A stretch of DNA of 64,000 nt from Rhizobium sp. 16-449-1b (lineage in GTDB: Bacteria; Pseudomonadota; Alphaproteobacteria; Rhizobiales; Rhizobiaceae): NCBI RefSeq assembly GCF_017741935.1, contig NZ_JAGHMH010000008.1, forward strand, positions 1 through 64,000, read 5' to 3'. The notes beneath the pieces are model-generated. The model had not been told where the DNA came from, searched no databases, and was given only the letters and a program-made list of their open reading frames with translations. The position numbers and the translations under genes were made by a program. Positions 16,408 through 26,920 of this stretch are shown piece after piece; positions within the stretch are counted from its first letter, which is position 1; every line of letters starts with the position of its first letter.

Positions 16408-18720
16408 ATGGATCACAGCGACAAACCGAAGACGGACAACAAAGCGGCAGGCGGCAGCCTCGATGAACAGGCCTTGTTCTTCCACCGTTATCCCCGTCCC
16501 GGCAAGATCGAGATCCAGGCGATCAAGCCGCTCGGCAACCAGCGCGACCTCGCGCTCGCCTATTCGCCCGGCGTCGCCGCGCCCTGTCTCGCCATCCGCG
16601 ACAATCCGGAAACGGCCGCCGACTACACCTCGCGCGCCAATCTGGTTGCCGTGATCTCCAACGGCACGGCCGTTCTCGGCCTCGGCAATATCGGCCCGCT
16701 GGCCTCCAAGCCGGTCATGGAAGGCAAGGCCGTTCTCTTCAAGAAGTTCGCCAACATCGACGTCTTCGATATCGAGGTCGATGCAACGACCGTCGATCAC
16801 ATGGTCTCGACTGTCGCCGCGCTCGAGCCGACCTTTGGCGGTATCAACCTTGAAGACATCAAGGCGCCGGAATGTTTCGAGATCGAGCGTCAGCTGCGCG
16901 AGAAGATGAAGATCCCGGTCTTCCATGACGACCAGCATGGCACCGCCATCATCGTCGCCGCCGCGATCCTGAACGGGCTTGAGCTGGCCGGCAAGAAGAT
17001 CGAAGAGGTCAAGATCGTCGCCTCCGGTGCCGGTGCAGCGGCGCTGGCCTGCCTCAACCTTCTCGTCACGCTCGGCGCCAAGCGCGAAAACATCTGGGTC
17101 CACGACCTCGAAGGCCTCGTCTATGAAGGCCGCGTCGAGCTGATGGACGAATGGAAGAGCGTATACGCCCAGAAGAGCGATACCCGCACGCTCGCCGAAA
17201 ACATCGGCGGCGCCGACGTGTTCCTCGGCCTCTCGGCCGCCGGCGTCCTGAAGCCGGAACTGCTGGCGCAGATGGCCGAGAAGCCACTCATCATGGCGCT
17301 GGCCAACCCGAACCCGGAGATCATGCCGGATCTCGCCCGCGCCGCCCGCCCGGACGCGATGATCTGCACCGGCCGCTCGGACTTCCCGAACCAGGTCAAC
17401 AACGTCCTCTGCTTCCCCTATATCTTCCGCGGCGCGCTCGATTGCGGCGCCGTCACGATCAACGAGGAAATGAAGATGGCCGCCGTGCGCGCCATCGCCG
17501 CCCTCGCCCGCGAGGAGCCGTCGGACGTCGCCGCCCGCGCCTATTCGGACGAAACGCCGATCTTCGGCCCCAACTATCTCATCCCCTCGCCCTTCGATCC
17601 GCGCCTCATCCTGCGCATCGCGCCTGCTGTCGCCAAGGCTGCTGCCGATAGCGGCGTGGCGCTGCGTCCGATAGCCGATTTCGACGCCTATCTCGACCAG
17701 CTGAACCGCTTCGTCTTCCGCTCCGGCTTCGTCATGAAGCCGATCTTCGCGGCCGCCAAGAATGCCGACAAGAAGCGCGTCATCTTCTCCGAAGGCGAAG
17801 ACGAGCGCGTGCTGCGCGCCGCCCAGGTCCTGCTCGAGGAAGGCATCGCCAAGCCGATCCTGATCGGTCGTCCGCAGGTCATCGAAACGCGCCTGAAGCG
17901 CTACGGACTGCGCATCCGTCCGCTGTCCGATTTCGACGTCATCAATCCTGAGGACGATCCGCGCTTCCGCGAATATGTCGAGCTCTACCTCTCGCTGGTC
18001 GGTCGCCGCGGCGTCATCCCGGAAGCCGCGCGCACCATCGTTCGTACCAACACCACGGTTATCGGCGCGCTGGCGCTGAAGCGTGGCGAGGCCGATGCGC
18101 TGATCTGCGGTCTCGAAGGTCGCTATGAAAAGCACCTGCGCGATGTCCGCCAGATCGTCGGCAAGCGCCCGAACGTTCGCGATTTCTCGGCACTCAGCCT
18201 GCTGATCTCGCAGCGCGGCGCCACCTTCTTCACCGACACATATGTCACGTTCAACCCGACGGCCGAGGAAGTGGCGGAATCGGCCGTTCTCGCCGCCGAG
18301 GAAATCAAGCGCTTCGGCATCACGCCGCGCGCCGCCCTCGTCTCGCATTCGAACTTCGGTTCGCGTGAATCCGAAAGCGCCACGAAGATGCGCAACGCCC
18401 TGCAGCTCGTCCGCGACACCGCGCCCGATCTCGAGGTCGATGGCGAGATGCACGGTGAGAGCGCGATTTCCGAAACGCTGCGCAAGCGCGTCATGCCGAA
18501 CACGACGCTGCACGACGAAGCCAACCTTCTGGTCTTCCCGAACCTCGACGCGGCCAACATCACGCTCGGCGTCGTCAAGTCGATGACGGATGGCCTGCAT
18601 GTCGGCCCGATCTTGCTCGGCGCGGCCATGCCCGCCCACATCCTGGCGCCGTCGGTCACCTCGCGCGGCGTCGTCAACATGGCCGCCCTCGCGGTCGTGG
18701 AAGCATCACAACCTGCGTGA
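16408..18720 (+). CDS. tme: Malic enzyme fused to a phosphotransacetylase-like domain (NADP type likely)
   Basis: This is a 770-residue two-domain enzyme that decarboxylates malate to pyruvate. Residues ~20-420 are the malic enzyme ([29 protein letters not shown](P)-binding [26 protein letters not shown]), and ~440-770 are related to phosphate acetyltransferase ([16 protein letters not shown] through [13 protein letters not shown]). The fused domain is thought to regulate oligomerisation and acetyl-CoA response and is not catalytic. The N-terminus ([19 protein letters not shown]) resembles the NADP-dependent rhizobial Tme more than Dme by memory; cofactor choice is inferred. The ATG at 16408 has CTGGAG seven bases upstream. 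It is monocistronic, with a hairpin following at 18787. Confidence 0.92.
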   Translation: MDHSDKPKTDNKAAGGSLDEQALFFHRYPRPGKIEIQAIKPLGNQRDLALAYSPGVAAPCLAIRDNPETAADYTSRANLVAVISNGTAVLGLGNIGPLASKPVMEGKAVLFKKFANIDVFDIEVDATTVDHMVSTVAALEPTFGGINLEDIKAPECFEIERQLREKMKIPVFHDDQHGTAIIVAAAILNGLELAGKKIEEVKIVASGAGAAALACLNLLVTLGAKRENIWVHDLEGLVYEGRVELMDEWKSVYAQKSDTRTLAENIGGADVFLGLSAAGVLKPELLAQMAEKPLIMALANPNPEIMPDLARAARPDAMICTGRSDFPNQVNNVLCFPYIFRGALDCGAVTINEEMKMAAVRAIAALAREEPSDVAARAYSDETPIFGPNYLIPSPFDPRLILRIAPAVAKAAADSGVALRPIADFDAYLDQLNRFVFRSGFVMKPIFAAAKNADKKRVIFSEGEDERVLRAAQVLLEEGIAKPILIGRPQVIETRLKRYGLRIRPLSDFDVINPEDDPRFREYVELYLSLVGRRGVIPEAARTIVRTNTTVIGALALKRGEADALICGLEGRYEKHLRDVRQIVGKRPNVRDFSALSLLISQRGATFFTDTYVTFNPTAEEVAESAVLAAEEIKRFGITPRAALVSHSNFGSRESESATKMRNALQLVRDTAPDLEVDGEMHGESAISETLRKRVMPNTTLHDEANLLVFPNLDAANITLGVVKSMTDGLHVGPILLGAAMPAHILAPSVTSRGVVNMAALAVVEASQPA

Positions 18721-18786
18721 TTTGCCTTGGACGCTGAAAATGCGTTAGGCTCTGAGCGGCAGCTTGTTAAGACAAGCAATGTATAT

Positions 18787-18814
18787 CGAAGGGCGGGCCA
18801 TGGTCCGCCCTTCG
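18787..18814 (+). terminator. Hairpin terminator after malic enzyme
   Basis: CGAAGGGCGGGCCA (18787-18800) pairs with TGGTCCGCCCTTCG (18801-18814) over 14 bases with one G-T wobble and essentially no loop beyond the central bases. A short T run (TATTT) follows. It lies 66 bases after the malic-enzyme stop and 35 before the next gene. Confidence 0.6.
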
Positions 18815-18848
18815 CTATTTGGTATTTGCTCACTGACGGGACGATGCC

Positions 18849-19967
18849 TTGAAACGCCTCACGCTGGCCGCAGCACTCCTGATTGCCCTTTCCGCCCCTG
18901 CCCACGCGCAGCTAGCGCCGATATGCGGTCAGCTGCGCGCCCGTCTTGCTACCATCCCGGAAACGATCGGCGGCGGCACGTCGCCCGAAATACGCCGCTT
19001 CGCCAGCGCCATTACCGAGCAGAACCTCGAGCTTCGCAAACTGCGCAGTGACCAACGCCGCAGTGGCTGCAGCAGCGGCAGCATGGTGGTGATCGGCGGC
19101 GACAATGCCGGCTATTGCGGCGAGCTAGAACAGGCCGAAGCCAAGATGCTGGATAACATCGCCGACCTGCAGATGCGCCGCGACGAGCTGCGCGCGCAAA
19201 GCCCGGATGCCCGCCTGCGCAACGAGCTCTTCGCCGCACTCGACGAAAACAACTGCAACGCGCCCGTGCAGCAGTACGAAGAGCCGCAATATGCGAACCC
19301 GCCCAGCATCGACGATCAGGCGATGCGCAGCGACACCTTCATCCCGCTCGGCGGCGAGCGGCAGCGCTCCTACGAGTTCTCGCCAGGCGGCCAGCCGCTG
19401 ACGCATCTGAACACGATCTGCGTGCGCAGCTGCGACGGCGGCTTCTTCCCCATCCGCTCGAACGCCACTTCCTTTGATTTCGCCCGCGACGCCAACACCT
19501 GCCAGCAGATGTGCCCGGGCATAGAAACCGAGCTCTACTATCACGACGTCTCCAGCGGCGAGACGGAGAACATGATCTCTGCCTCCACAGGCGCGCCCTA
19601 CAGCGCCATGCCGAATGCATTCGCCTACAAGAACCGCAAGCCCGGTGAGAAATCATCCTGCAGCTGCAATCTGCCCGCCTATTACGAACAGATGCGCCGC
19701 AACCAGTCTGTGAGCGCCCCGCCGCCGCAGAGCTCGATCACCACGATCGAAACCCCGAACACCGCCGCCGCCAAGCCCGAAACCCAACCCACGCCTCAAC
19801 CGCCCGCACCCCAGGCGCAGGTCCCCGATCGCCCCTACGATCCCAGTGCAGGCAAGGTGCGCCAGGTGGGGCCGCAGTTCCTCGCCGGCGATCAGGGGTC
19901 GATCGACCTGAAACACCCGGCCATGCCGGGCGCCCAGCCGCAGCAACCGCCGGCGCAGAAGCAATAG
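18849..19967 (+). CDS. Exported DUF2865 protein
   Basis: This is a 372-residue secreted protein of unknown function. It begins at a TTG codon directly followed by a signal peptide (KRLTLAAALLIALSAPAHA, cleavage after A-H-A). A coiled helical region (QLRARLATIPE through MRRDELRAQS) leads to the DUF2865 core, recognisable by VRSCDGGFFPIRSNATSFDF, TCQQMCPG and ELYYHDVSSGETENMISA, with paired cysteines suited to disulfides in the periplasm. The last ~80 residues are Pro/Gln/Ala-rich and probably disordered. It converges with bluB (13-base gap). Confidence 0.82.
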   Translation: MKRLTLAAALLIALSAPAHAQLAPICGQLRARLATIPETIGGGTSPEIRRFASAITEQNLELRKLRSDQRRSGCSSGSMVVIGGDNAGYCGELEQAEAKMLDNIADLQMRRDELRAQSPDARLRNELFAALDENNCNAPVQQYEEPQYANPPSIDDQAMRSDTFIPLGGERQRSYEFSPGGQPLTHLNTICVRSCDGGFFPIRSNATSFDFARDANTCQQMCPGIETELYYHDVSSGETENMISASTGAPYSAMPNAFAYKNRKPGEKSSCSCNLPAYYEQMRRNQSVSAPPPQSSITTIETPNTAAAKPETQPTPQPPAPQAQVPDRPYDPSAGKVRQVGPQFLAGDQGSIDLKHPAMPGAQPQQPPAQKQ

Positions 19968-19980
19968 CAGGCGTCGCGGG

Positions 19981-20712
<732 letters not shown>

Positions 20713-20718
20713 CTATGA

Positions 20719-20880
20719 TTGTCGGGCCGGTCTTCTGACTTGGCGTCATCCGTCTGCCACGCCTTCCCGGCAAAGCGCCAGTGGCATCAAGCGGCAGACG
20801 TCGGCCTTACAGCGTTGGGCACGTTCCGGTCTTGCACCGAATTCCCGATTCTCCCGCAAGCCTGCGGGCACCCGACGCGC
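20719..20880 (-). promoter_or_regulatory. Cobalamin (AdoCbl) riboswitch upstream of bluB
   Basis: On the minus strand the leader carries the conserved class elements in order: CGGGAATTCGGTGCAAGACCG, GTGCCCAACGCTGTAAGGCC, the B12 box GCCACTGG, GGGAAGGC, and AAGTCAGAAGACC. An outer P1 helix can form between GTCGGG (20876-20871) and CCCGAC (20726-20721). About 50 bases separate it from the bluB ATG, enough for an expression platform masking the ribosome site GGGGA. Confidence 0.95.
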
Positions 20881-20915
20881 CACCTATGACGACAAACCGC
20901 TCACGATGCAATCGC

Positions 20916-21749
20916 TCAAGCCTCGACCGGGAAATATCGCACATAGGCGAACTCATCACCATCTGGTGACCAGTTGGGAACATTGATCGACCCCTGCCCG
21001 CCGAAAAGTTCGAACAGCGTCGTGAGGTTGCCGTAGTCCATATCCATGATCCGCATCCGCACATGCTTGTCGCGCGGATGGTCGAACACATCGGGATCGT
21101 AGGAAATCAGCACGACTTTGTCGTTCTTCGGAGAGGGATGCGCGAACCAGTTGCCGTAATTGTCATGCGTCACCTGCTCGACGCCGGTTCCGTCGGGATG
21201 GATGCGCCAGATCTGCATCAGGCCGGTGCGGCTGGAGTTGAAATAGATCCAGCGCCCATCGGCCGAATAATCCGGCCCGTCATTGCGGCCCTCGCCATTG
21301 GTCAGCCGCCGCTCTTCGCCGCCGGTCACGTCGATCGTGTAGATGTCGAACAGGTCGCCGCGAATGCCGCAATAGGCGAGCTCCTTCCCGTCGGGCGACC
21401 AGCCGTGCCAGTAGGACGGGTGGTTGGTGGTCACCAGCTGCGGCGCCCCACCCTCGATCGGCAGCGTATAGATCGCCGCTTTGCCGAACTCGATCTTGTC
21501 CGTGATCACGATGCGAGTGCCATCGGGTGAAATCCCGTGGTCGTTGTTGCAGGCGGTCGCGAAGCCGGTATCGACCTTCTGCACTTTCGCTGAACCATCG
21601 AGCGCCAGCTTGTAGAGCATGCCTTGGTCGTTGAGCAGGAGATAGCTGCCGTCAGGGGCATAATTAGGGGCTTCGACCAGCCTCTCGGTCTGCCAGATCA
21701 CGCGGGCCTCGCCCGTCTTGACGTTGTAGATCTCGACGGAACTGCGCAT
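20916..21749 (-). CDS. TolB-like beta-propeller protein (PD40 repeats)
   Basis: This is a 277-residue protein made of WD40-like/PD40 beta-propeller repeats, visible as recurring P-D-G or A-D-G turns: APNYAPDGSYLLLND, GISPDGTRIVITDK, HGWSPDGKELAYCG, PDYSADGRWIYFNSS and PNWSPDGDEFAYVRY. No signal peptide is seen at the chosen start, so unlike TolB itself it is probably cytoplasmic. The ATG at 21749 is preceded by AGAGGAGAG, which decides the start against longer readings. It starts divergently from the sulfatase-like gene at 21991. Function unknown; relatives are sometimes annotated as biopolymer transporters, which this sequence alone does not justify. Confidence 0.78.
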   Translation of the reverse strand: MRSSVEIYNVKTGEARVIWQTERLVEAPNYAPDGSYLLLNDQGMLYKLALDGSAKVQKVDTGFATACNNDHGISPDGTRIVITDKIEFGKAAIYTLPIEGGAPQLVTTNHPSYWHGWSPDGKELAYCGIRGDLFDIYTIDVTGGEERRLTNGEGRNDGPDYSADGRWIYFNSSRTGLMQIWRIHPDGTGVEQVTHDNYGNWFAHPSPKNDKVVLISYDPDVFDHPRDKHVRMRIMDMDYGNLTTLFELFGGQGSINVPNWSPDGDEFAYVRYFPVEA

Positions 21750-21990
21750 GCGAACTCTCCTCTGACGCGAACATATCCATGACCTACGACAGCCAAATAA
21801 GGCACGCAAGGATCGCCCCCGCGCCGCAATGGCAGGCTCCATCCGGAGCACACGCTACATGAGGCAACCGGCTGCCGAAAAGTTTGTGATCAAAAAAGCG
21901 TTAAGCCCGCGAAACAACAATGGTTCATCTAGCGTTCATGACGAAGATGTGACAGTTCGGTGACGTTATGATGACACTGGAGTTCCGCCA

Positions 21991-23919
21991 TTGATCGCCC
22001 AAGTTTTCAAGTCCGGAGCGGCAATGCGCGAAGCGGCGCTCTATGGTGGCGTTGGCGCGGATACCCGCCCCTCCATCCTGCGCGGCGTAATTGCAGTCGC
22101 CCTGACGGCGGTGATGGCGCTGCTTGCAACTTTCTCTGTCGAAGTCATCGCGCGCGGCGGCGCAACTGACGTCGGAGCCTTTCTGTCTTCCACCGCCCGC
22201 CCGGGCATGACTACGGTCGTCATGCTGACCATCGTGATGCTCTGCGTCGATGCGATCCTCGGCCGCCGTTTCCTCTCGGCCCTAGTTGTCCTCCCGCTTG
22301 TCCTCGTCCCGGCGCTCGTTTCCAATCAGAAGCAGCACTACCTCTCCGATCCGCTCTATCCCTCGGATATGCTGTTCGGCCGCCAGATTTTCGAGCTGCT
22401 TCCGGTCATGGTCCGCGACCGCCCGATGACGGCTATCGCTGTTGCCGTCGGCATTCTGCTCTCCGTCACCGGCCTCGTGCTCGCATGGCGCTATGCCTGG
22501 CGCCGCCTGCCGAAGATGGCGCGCCGCAATCGTATCCGTAATCTCTGCCTGACTGTTCCCGTCATCGCCGCCTTCGGTTCGCTGATGGATTACTCGCAAT
22601 ATTCCTATATCCGCGACCGCCTTCAGGTGGTGCCGATGATGTGGGACCAGAAAGAGAACTACCGCAGCAACGGCTTCATCCTCGCCTTCATCTTCAACAT
22701 CCCGATGGCCGACGTCGCCTCGCCCGCCGGCCTCAATGCGCAGGCGCTCGACGCCATTCCCTCGCGCAATTACGGCTATCTCAGCGGCCCGAGCGACAAG
22801 CCCGACGTGATCATGCTGATGAGCGAATCCTTCTGGGATCCGACGCGCCTGAACACGCTGAAATTTTCCGAAGACCCGATGCCGACGATCCGCGCGGCGC
22901 AGTCAGGCCACGTCTTCTCGCCTGAGTTCGGAGGCATGACCGCCAACGTCGAGTTCGAGGCACTGACCGGCTTTTCGAATGCCTTCCTGCCGTATGGCAG
23001 CATTCCCTACCAGCAGTATATCCGCAACGACATCCCCTCGCTCGCCACCTTCTTCCGCGGCGAAGGCTATGCGGCCCGTGCACTGCATCCGTTCAGCGGC
23101 TGGTTCTGGAACCGCAACGAGGTCTACAAGGATTTCGGCTTCGAGGAATTCCGAACCGAAGAGACCATGCCGACCATGGAAAAGCGCGGCATCTTCGCCT
23201 CCGACGACAGCCTGATGAAGGAGATCATGCAGGAAGCCGACGGGCTCGACCGGCCTTTCTTCTTCTTCGCGGTCACCTTGCAGGGACATGGCCCCTATGA
23301 GGCCAATCGTTACGCCAATAACACGGTCGACATCACCGGCAATCTGACCGACGCCGACCGCGCCACGCTCGCTACCTATACGCAGGGCGTCAAGGAGGCC
23401 GACGACAGCTTCAAGATGCTGACCGAATGGGCCTCCAAGCGCGATCGCGAGACGATCATCGTTCTCTGGGGCGACCACCTGCCGCCGCTCGGCAGCGTCT
23501 ACACCAACACCGGCTACATGCCCGACCAGGTCGCCACCCGCCGCGCCTCCGTCAGCGTCATGAAGCAGGAGCACGAGACGCCGCTGGTCATCTGGTCGAA
23601 CCGCAAGGGCGTCAAGCAGAACGTCGGCACCATCAGCCCGTCGCAGCTGCCCTATCATGTGCTGAAATTCGCCGGCTACGAGCACCCCTTCTACACCGGC
23701 TTCCTCGGCCGCGTGCAGAAGAAGTACCCGATTGTAGACCGCTATCAGCTGATCACCCGCGACAACACCGCCTCGCCGGACTGGGTTCGCGACGCCAAGA
23801 GCATCGATCCGCTGGTCCGCGACTATCGCTATCTCCAGCACGATGTGATGTTCGGCAAGGCGCAGACCGTCGAGCGCTTTTTCCCGCAGCACTCCTGGCT
23901 GCGAGCCGAGGGCTCCTGA
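21991..23919 (+). CDS. LTA-synthase-like sulfatase-fold membrane enzyme (possible phosphoglycerol transferase)
   Basis: This is a 642-residue protein with about five N-terminal transmembrane helices (residues ~30-200) and a periplasmic alkaline-phosphatase/sulfatase domain. Metal and catalytic sites are visible: Glu279 (LMSESFWD), the putative nucleophile Thr317 (GGMTANVEFEALTG), QGHGPY and WGDHLPP. This is the fold of lipoteichoic acid synthase and of phosphoglycerol transferases that decorate periplasmic glucans; rhizobial cyclic glucans carry such groups, so that role is plausible but inferred. The frame opens at a TTG (21991) with TGGAG eight bases upstream; an ATG at 22024 is an equally good start. 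Divergent from the TolB-like gene across a 241-base gap. Confidence 0.85.
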   Translation: MIAQVFKSGAAMREAALYGGVGADTRPSILRGVIAVALTAVMALLATFSVEVIARGGATDVGAFLSSTARPGMTTVVMLTIVMLCVDAILGRRFLSALVVLPLVLVPALVSNQKQHYLSDPLYPSDMLFGRQIFELLPVMVRDRPMTAIAVAVGILLSVTGLVLAWRYAWRRLPKMARRNRIRNLCLTVPVIAAFGSLMDYSQYSYIRDRLQVVPMMWDQKENYRSNGFILAFIFNIPMADVASPAGLNAQALDAIPSRNYGYLSGPSDKPDVIMLMSESFWDPTRLNTLKFSEDPMPTIRAAQSGHVFSPEFGGMTANVEFEALTGFSNAFLPYGSIPYQQYIRNDIPSLATFFRGEGYAARALHPFSGWFWNRNEVYKDFGFEEFRTEETMPTMEKRGIFASDDSLMKEIMQEADGLDRPFFFFAVTLQGHGPYEANRYANNTVDITGNLTDADRATLATYTQGVKEADDSFKMLTEWASKRDRETIIVLWGDHLPPLGSVYTNTGYMPDQVATRRASVSVMKQEHETPLVIWSNRKGVKQNVGTISPSQLPYHVLKFAGYEHPFYTGFLGRVQKKYPIVDRYQLITRDNTASPDWVRDAKSIDPLVRDYRYLQHDVMFGKAQTVERFFPQHSWLRAEGS

Positions 23920-24006
23920 GCACGGCAGACATGCACGTTGCCGCATTGCATTCCTGGCGCAGAACGGAATACTCCCCGCCAACATAAGTTGATCGGGAGT
24001 CGCGCC

Positions 24007-24531
24007 ATGAACAATCTCTCCAGTTTCGTCCACCTGCATTTCGACAAGTCCGCCAGCGAGCTCGGCGACATCGAAAAGCGCGTGCTGGAAAAGGCGCATG
24101 CCCGCAAGATCATCTCGACGGATATCAATGCCGCGCTGAAAGCCGAATCGTCCTTCGGCGAGCGGATGGCCGACAGCATCGCCCGCATCGGCGGCTCCTG
24201 GGCCTTCATCACCACCTTCCTGGTCTTTCTGGCCGTCTGGTGCGTGATCAACACCATCATCCTTTCGACCCGAGCCTTCGACCCTTACCCCTTCATCTTC
24301 CTCAATCTCGTCCTCTCCATGATCGCCGCCATCCAGGCGCCGATCATCATGATGTCGCAGAACCGTCAGGCCGAGCGCGATCGCTTCGAGGCTGCGAAGG
24401 ACTACGAAGTCAACCTGAAGGCCGAGCTGGAAGTGCTGTCGCTGCATCAGAAAATCGACATGCAGGTGATGACCGAAATCGCCGCTCTGCGCGAGGATAT
24501 CGCCAGATTGACCCAGAAGCTCGGCAACTGA
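24007..24531 (+). CDS. DUF1003 membrane protein
   Basis: This is a 174-residue protein of the DUF1003 family. Two transmembrane helices (SWAFITTFLVFLAVWCVINTI and FIFLNLVLSMIAAIQAPIIMM) enclose the conserved loop AFDPYPFI, and the family signature MSQNRQAERDRFEAAKDYEVNLKAE follows. The C-terminus is a helical stretch likely to form a coiled coil. Function is unknown. The ATG at 24007 has CGGGAG upstream. It is probably transcribed separately from the sulfatase-like gene 87 bases before it; a weak G+C hairpin (24537-24560) follows. Confidence 0.88.
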   Translation: MNNLSSFVHLHFDKSASELGDIEKRVLEKAHARKIISTDINAALKAESSFGERMADSIARIGGSWAFITTFLVFLAVWCVINTIILSTRAFDPYPFIFLNLVLSMIAAIQAPIIMMSQNRQAERDRFEAAKDYEVNLKAELEVLSLHQKIDMQVMTEIAALREDIARLTQKLGN

Positions 24532-24536
24532 CCCTG

Positions 24537-24560
24537 GGCCGGCGAACAGATTAGCCGGCC
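24537..24560 (+). terminator. Weak hairpin after DUF1003 gene
   Basis: GGCCGGC (24537-24543) and GCCGGCC (24554-24560) form a perfect seven-base stem with a ten-base loop six bases after the stop codon. There is no T run, so intrinsic termination is uncertain. Confidence 0.35.
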
Positions 24561-24704
24561 ACAGGAATAGCGCGCCATTTCCGTACACCCTGATATCTTG
24601 CGGGTACACGCATGGGGTTTATTAGGTAAGCAAAAATTAAGACGGTTAAATGTATCCTTCGGTTGTCTTCGCTGCGGCGTTGGCCATTGCAAGGAGTGCA
24701 GTGC

Positions 24705-25127
24705 ATGAGAAATGCCCGACGTCTTCTCGCCAACCGGCAGGGTGCGGCCGCGATCGAGTTCGCAATCGTTGCACCGGTCTTCCTGCTCGTTCTTCTCACC
24801 CTGATCGCCTATGGCATTTACCTGAGCGCCGCGCATGCGCTGCAGCAGCTGACGGCGGACGCGGCACGCACGGCGGTGGCCGGCCTTTCCGAGCAGGAAC
24901 GCGCCCAGCTGGTCAACAACTACATCGCGCTCTCGACCCTCAACGATCCCCTGATCGACCGCAAGAAACTCCAGGTCACCGTCGCCACCGACCCCACGAA
25001 CGCAAACCAGTTCACGGTCACGACGGAGTATGACGCCAGCGCCCTACCGATCTGGAATCTCTACACATTCCCGCTTCCGGACACGAAGATCCGCCGCTTC
25101 GCCACCATCCGCATGGGTGGTATATGA
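24705..25127 (+). CDS. TadE-like pilus-assembly protein
   Basis: This is a 140-residue TadE-family minor pseudopilin. The N-terminus MRNARRLLANRQGAAAIEFAI contains the TadE prepilin-like signature (R-x-G-A-A-x-I-E-F) followed by a hydrophobic helix (VAPVFLLVLLTLIAYGIYL), with a small periplasmic domain after it. In Tad/Flp systems such proteins seed or regulate pilus assembly, but no tad secretion ATPase, prepilin peptidase or Flp pilin is present in this window. AAGGAG stands eight bases before the ATG. Its stop codon overlaps the ATG of the next gene (ATGA), so the two are translationally coupled. Confidence 0.85.
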   Translation: MRNARRLLANRQGAAAIEFAIVAPVFLLVLLTLIAYGIYLSAAHALQQLTADAARTAVAGLSEQERAQLVNNYIALSTLNDPLIDRKKLQVTVATDPTNANQFTVTTEYDASALPIWNLYTFPLPDTKIRRFATIRMGGI

Positions 25128-26863
25128 AAGCAGGCGTGAGGCGATATCTGGTGGGTTTCAGCACCCGCCGGGATGGCAATATAGCGATCATGGCGGCGCT
25201 CTCGGCGCCATTGATCATTTCCACGCTTGCGCTCGGTGTCGACTTCGGCGCGATGACGCTGCAGCAACGCCGTCTGCAGCAATTGAGCGATATCGGCGCC
25301 ATCGTCGCCGCCTCCGACATCAACAACGCCGCCAGCAACCTCGTCACCAACTACCAGCAGAACGGCTTGAACGTCGCCGTAAAGTCAGGCGTGGCTTACG
25401 CAACATCATCTGGAACCAAGCTGCTGAACGCCGCCCAGCTCGACACCTACGATGCCGTCGTCCAATACACGCCAGGGATTTATCTGGCCGATCCCGCCGT
25501 GCCGCCGGCACAGCGTTTCGTGGCCGGAACCCAGCCCTATGATGCCGTCAAGGTTGCGATCCAGCAGAAGGCGCAGTTGACCTTCGCGGCCTCCATCATC
25601 CCGCCCCCGACGCTCGGCGCGACCGGAACCGCATCCGCCTCCAAGCTAGCCGCCTTCTCCGTCGGCTCGCGTCTGGCGAGCCTCAACGGCGGCATCCTCA
25701 ACGCCGTGCTCGGCGGCCTGCTCGGCACGACGGTCTCGCTCAAGGTGGCGGATTACGACGCACTCGCCGCCACGAATATCGACCTTCTGTCCTATCTCGA
25801 CCTTCTCGCGACCAAGCTGAACGTCACCGCCGGCACCTATGACGACCTTCTGGCGACCGACATCTCCTATCCGCGCCTGCTCGACACGCTGGCCGCCACG
25901 CAAGGGCTGACACCAACCGTCAGCAAGGCGATCACCTCGCTCTCCAAGGGGCTCGGCACCACGCAGATCAAGGTCAAGCTGCAGAACCTCATGAGCCTCG
26001 GTTCCGTCGGCGAGCGGATGATCGGCTCCGGCTCGCACCTGTTGCTTGAGGCAAGCGCACTCGACATCATCTCGGCAAGCGCCTTCGCCGCCAACCAGGG
26101 CAAGCAGGTCGGCGTCAATCTCGCCGGCACGGTTCCGGGGCTGACCAGCGTTACGCTGAAAATCGCGATCGGCGAACGCCCCAAGGGCATCGCCTCCAAC
26201 GCCATAGGCACCACGGGATCGGCCGTCCGCACCGCACAGATCCGGATTGCGATCGAAGCAGGTGTCACGGGGCTGAGCACCATCGCCGGCATCAAGGTTC
26301 GCGTGCCGCTCTATGTCGAGGCCGCCTATGCGGAAGCCAAGCTCGCAAGCTTCGCCTGCCTCGGCGGCGGCCCGAAAAGCGCCAGCATCGGCGTCGATGT
26401 CGTGCCGGGGGTCGCCGAGATCGCGCTTGGCGATGTCGACCCGACCGCCATGGCCAATTTCGGCACCAAGCCGCGCGTCACATCAGCCACCATCATCGAC
26501 GCCCTGCTCCTCAAGGTGAACGCGCTCGCCGATATCAACCTCACCAACACCAGCAAGACGCGCCTGACGTTCCAGCCGAACGACATCACCAACAAGGCGA
26601 TCAAGAATGTCTCGACAAGAGACACGCTCACCTCAGCCGTGCAGTCGCTGATCGCCGGCACCGATATCCAGATCCAGCTGCTGATCCTAACGCTTGGAAC
26701 CAACAAGGCAGTGATGCAGGCAATCGCCGATACGCTGTCGAGCGTCACCACACCCCTCGACGACGTGCTCTACAACACGCTGCTGATGCTCGGCATCAAG
26801 ATCGGCGAGGCCGACGTGCGCTTCACCGATGCCAGGTGCCAGCAATCCGTGCTGGTGCAATGA
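25124..26863 (+). CDS. TadG-like putative Flp pilus-assembly protein
   Basis: This is a 579-residue protein with a TadE/G-like N-terminus (TRRDGNIAIMAALSAPLIISTLALGVDF, a type IV pilin-like membrane segment) and a long periplasmic body. The body is rich in Ala, Thr and Leu with few charged residues and contains repeated patterns such as LLSYLDLLATKLNV and YDDLLATDISYPRLLDTLAATQ; no von Willebrand domain is evident. Cysteines occur only near the end (SFACLGGG and DARCQQ). It overlaps the TadE-like gene by four bases. Homologues accompany Tad systems or stand alone in Rhizobiales; its role is unproven. Confidence 0.78.
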   Translation: MKAGVRRYLVGFSTRRDGNIAIMAALSAPLIISTLALGVDFGAMTLQQRRLQQLSDIGAIVAASDINNAASNLVTNYQQNGLNVAVKSGVAYATSSGTKLLNAAQLDTYDAVVQYTPGIYLADPAVPPAQRFVAGTQPYDAVKVAIQQKAQLTFAASIIPPPTLGATGTASASKLAAFSVGSRLASLNGGILNAVLGGLLGTTVSLKVADYDALAATNIDLLSYLDLLATKLNVTAGTYDDLLATDISYPRLLDTLAATQGLTPTVSKAITSLSKGLGTTQIKVKLQNLMSLGSVGERMIGSGSHLLLEASALDIISASAFAANQGKQVGVNLAGTVPGLTSVTLKIAIGERPKGIASNAIGTTGSAVRTAQIRIAIEAGVTGLSTIAGIKVRVPLYVEAAYAEAKLASFACLGGGPKSASIGVDVVPGVAEIALGDVDPTAMANFGTKPRVTSATIIDALLLKVNALADINLTNTSKTRLTFQPNDITNKAIKNVSTRDTLTSAVQSLIAGTDIQIQLLILTLGTNKAVMQAIADTLSSVTTPLDDVLYNTLLMLGIKIGEADVRFTDARCQQSVLVQ

Positions 26864-26866
26864 AAA

Positions 26867-26888
26867 AGCCCGGCGCGATGGCCGGGCT
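26867..26888 (-). terminator. Hairpin terminator of the DAHP synthase gene
   Basis: AGCCCGGC (26867-26874) pairs with GCCGGGCT (26881-26888). Read on the minus strand the hairpin is followed by TTTTT, giving a classical terminator 33 bases after the aroG stop. On the plus strand, where it follows the TadG-like gene, the T run is poor. Confidence 0.75.
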
Positions 26889-26920
26889 CCTTCAATTCAG
26901 TCCAAGCGGGCGATCAGCCC

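Noticed and set aside
16339..18639. Open frame of about 766 codons antisense to the malic enzyme.
   Set aside because: The composition is Arg/Asp/Gly/Val-rich without motifs, and the plus strand encodes a full, conserved malic enzyme.
22903..24609. Long antisense frame across the sulfatase-like and DUF1003 genes, and a similar one at 30037-31548 opposite gor.
   Set aside because: Both lie wholly opposite well-supported genes and have no recognisable domain or ribosome site.
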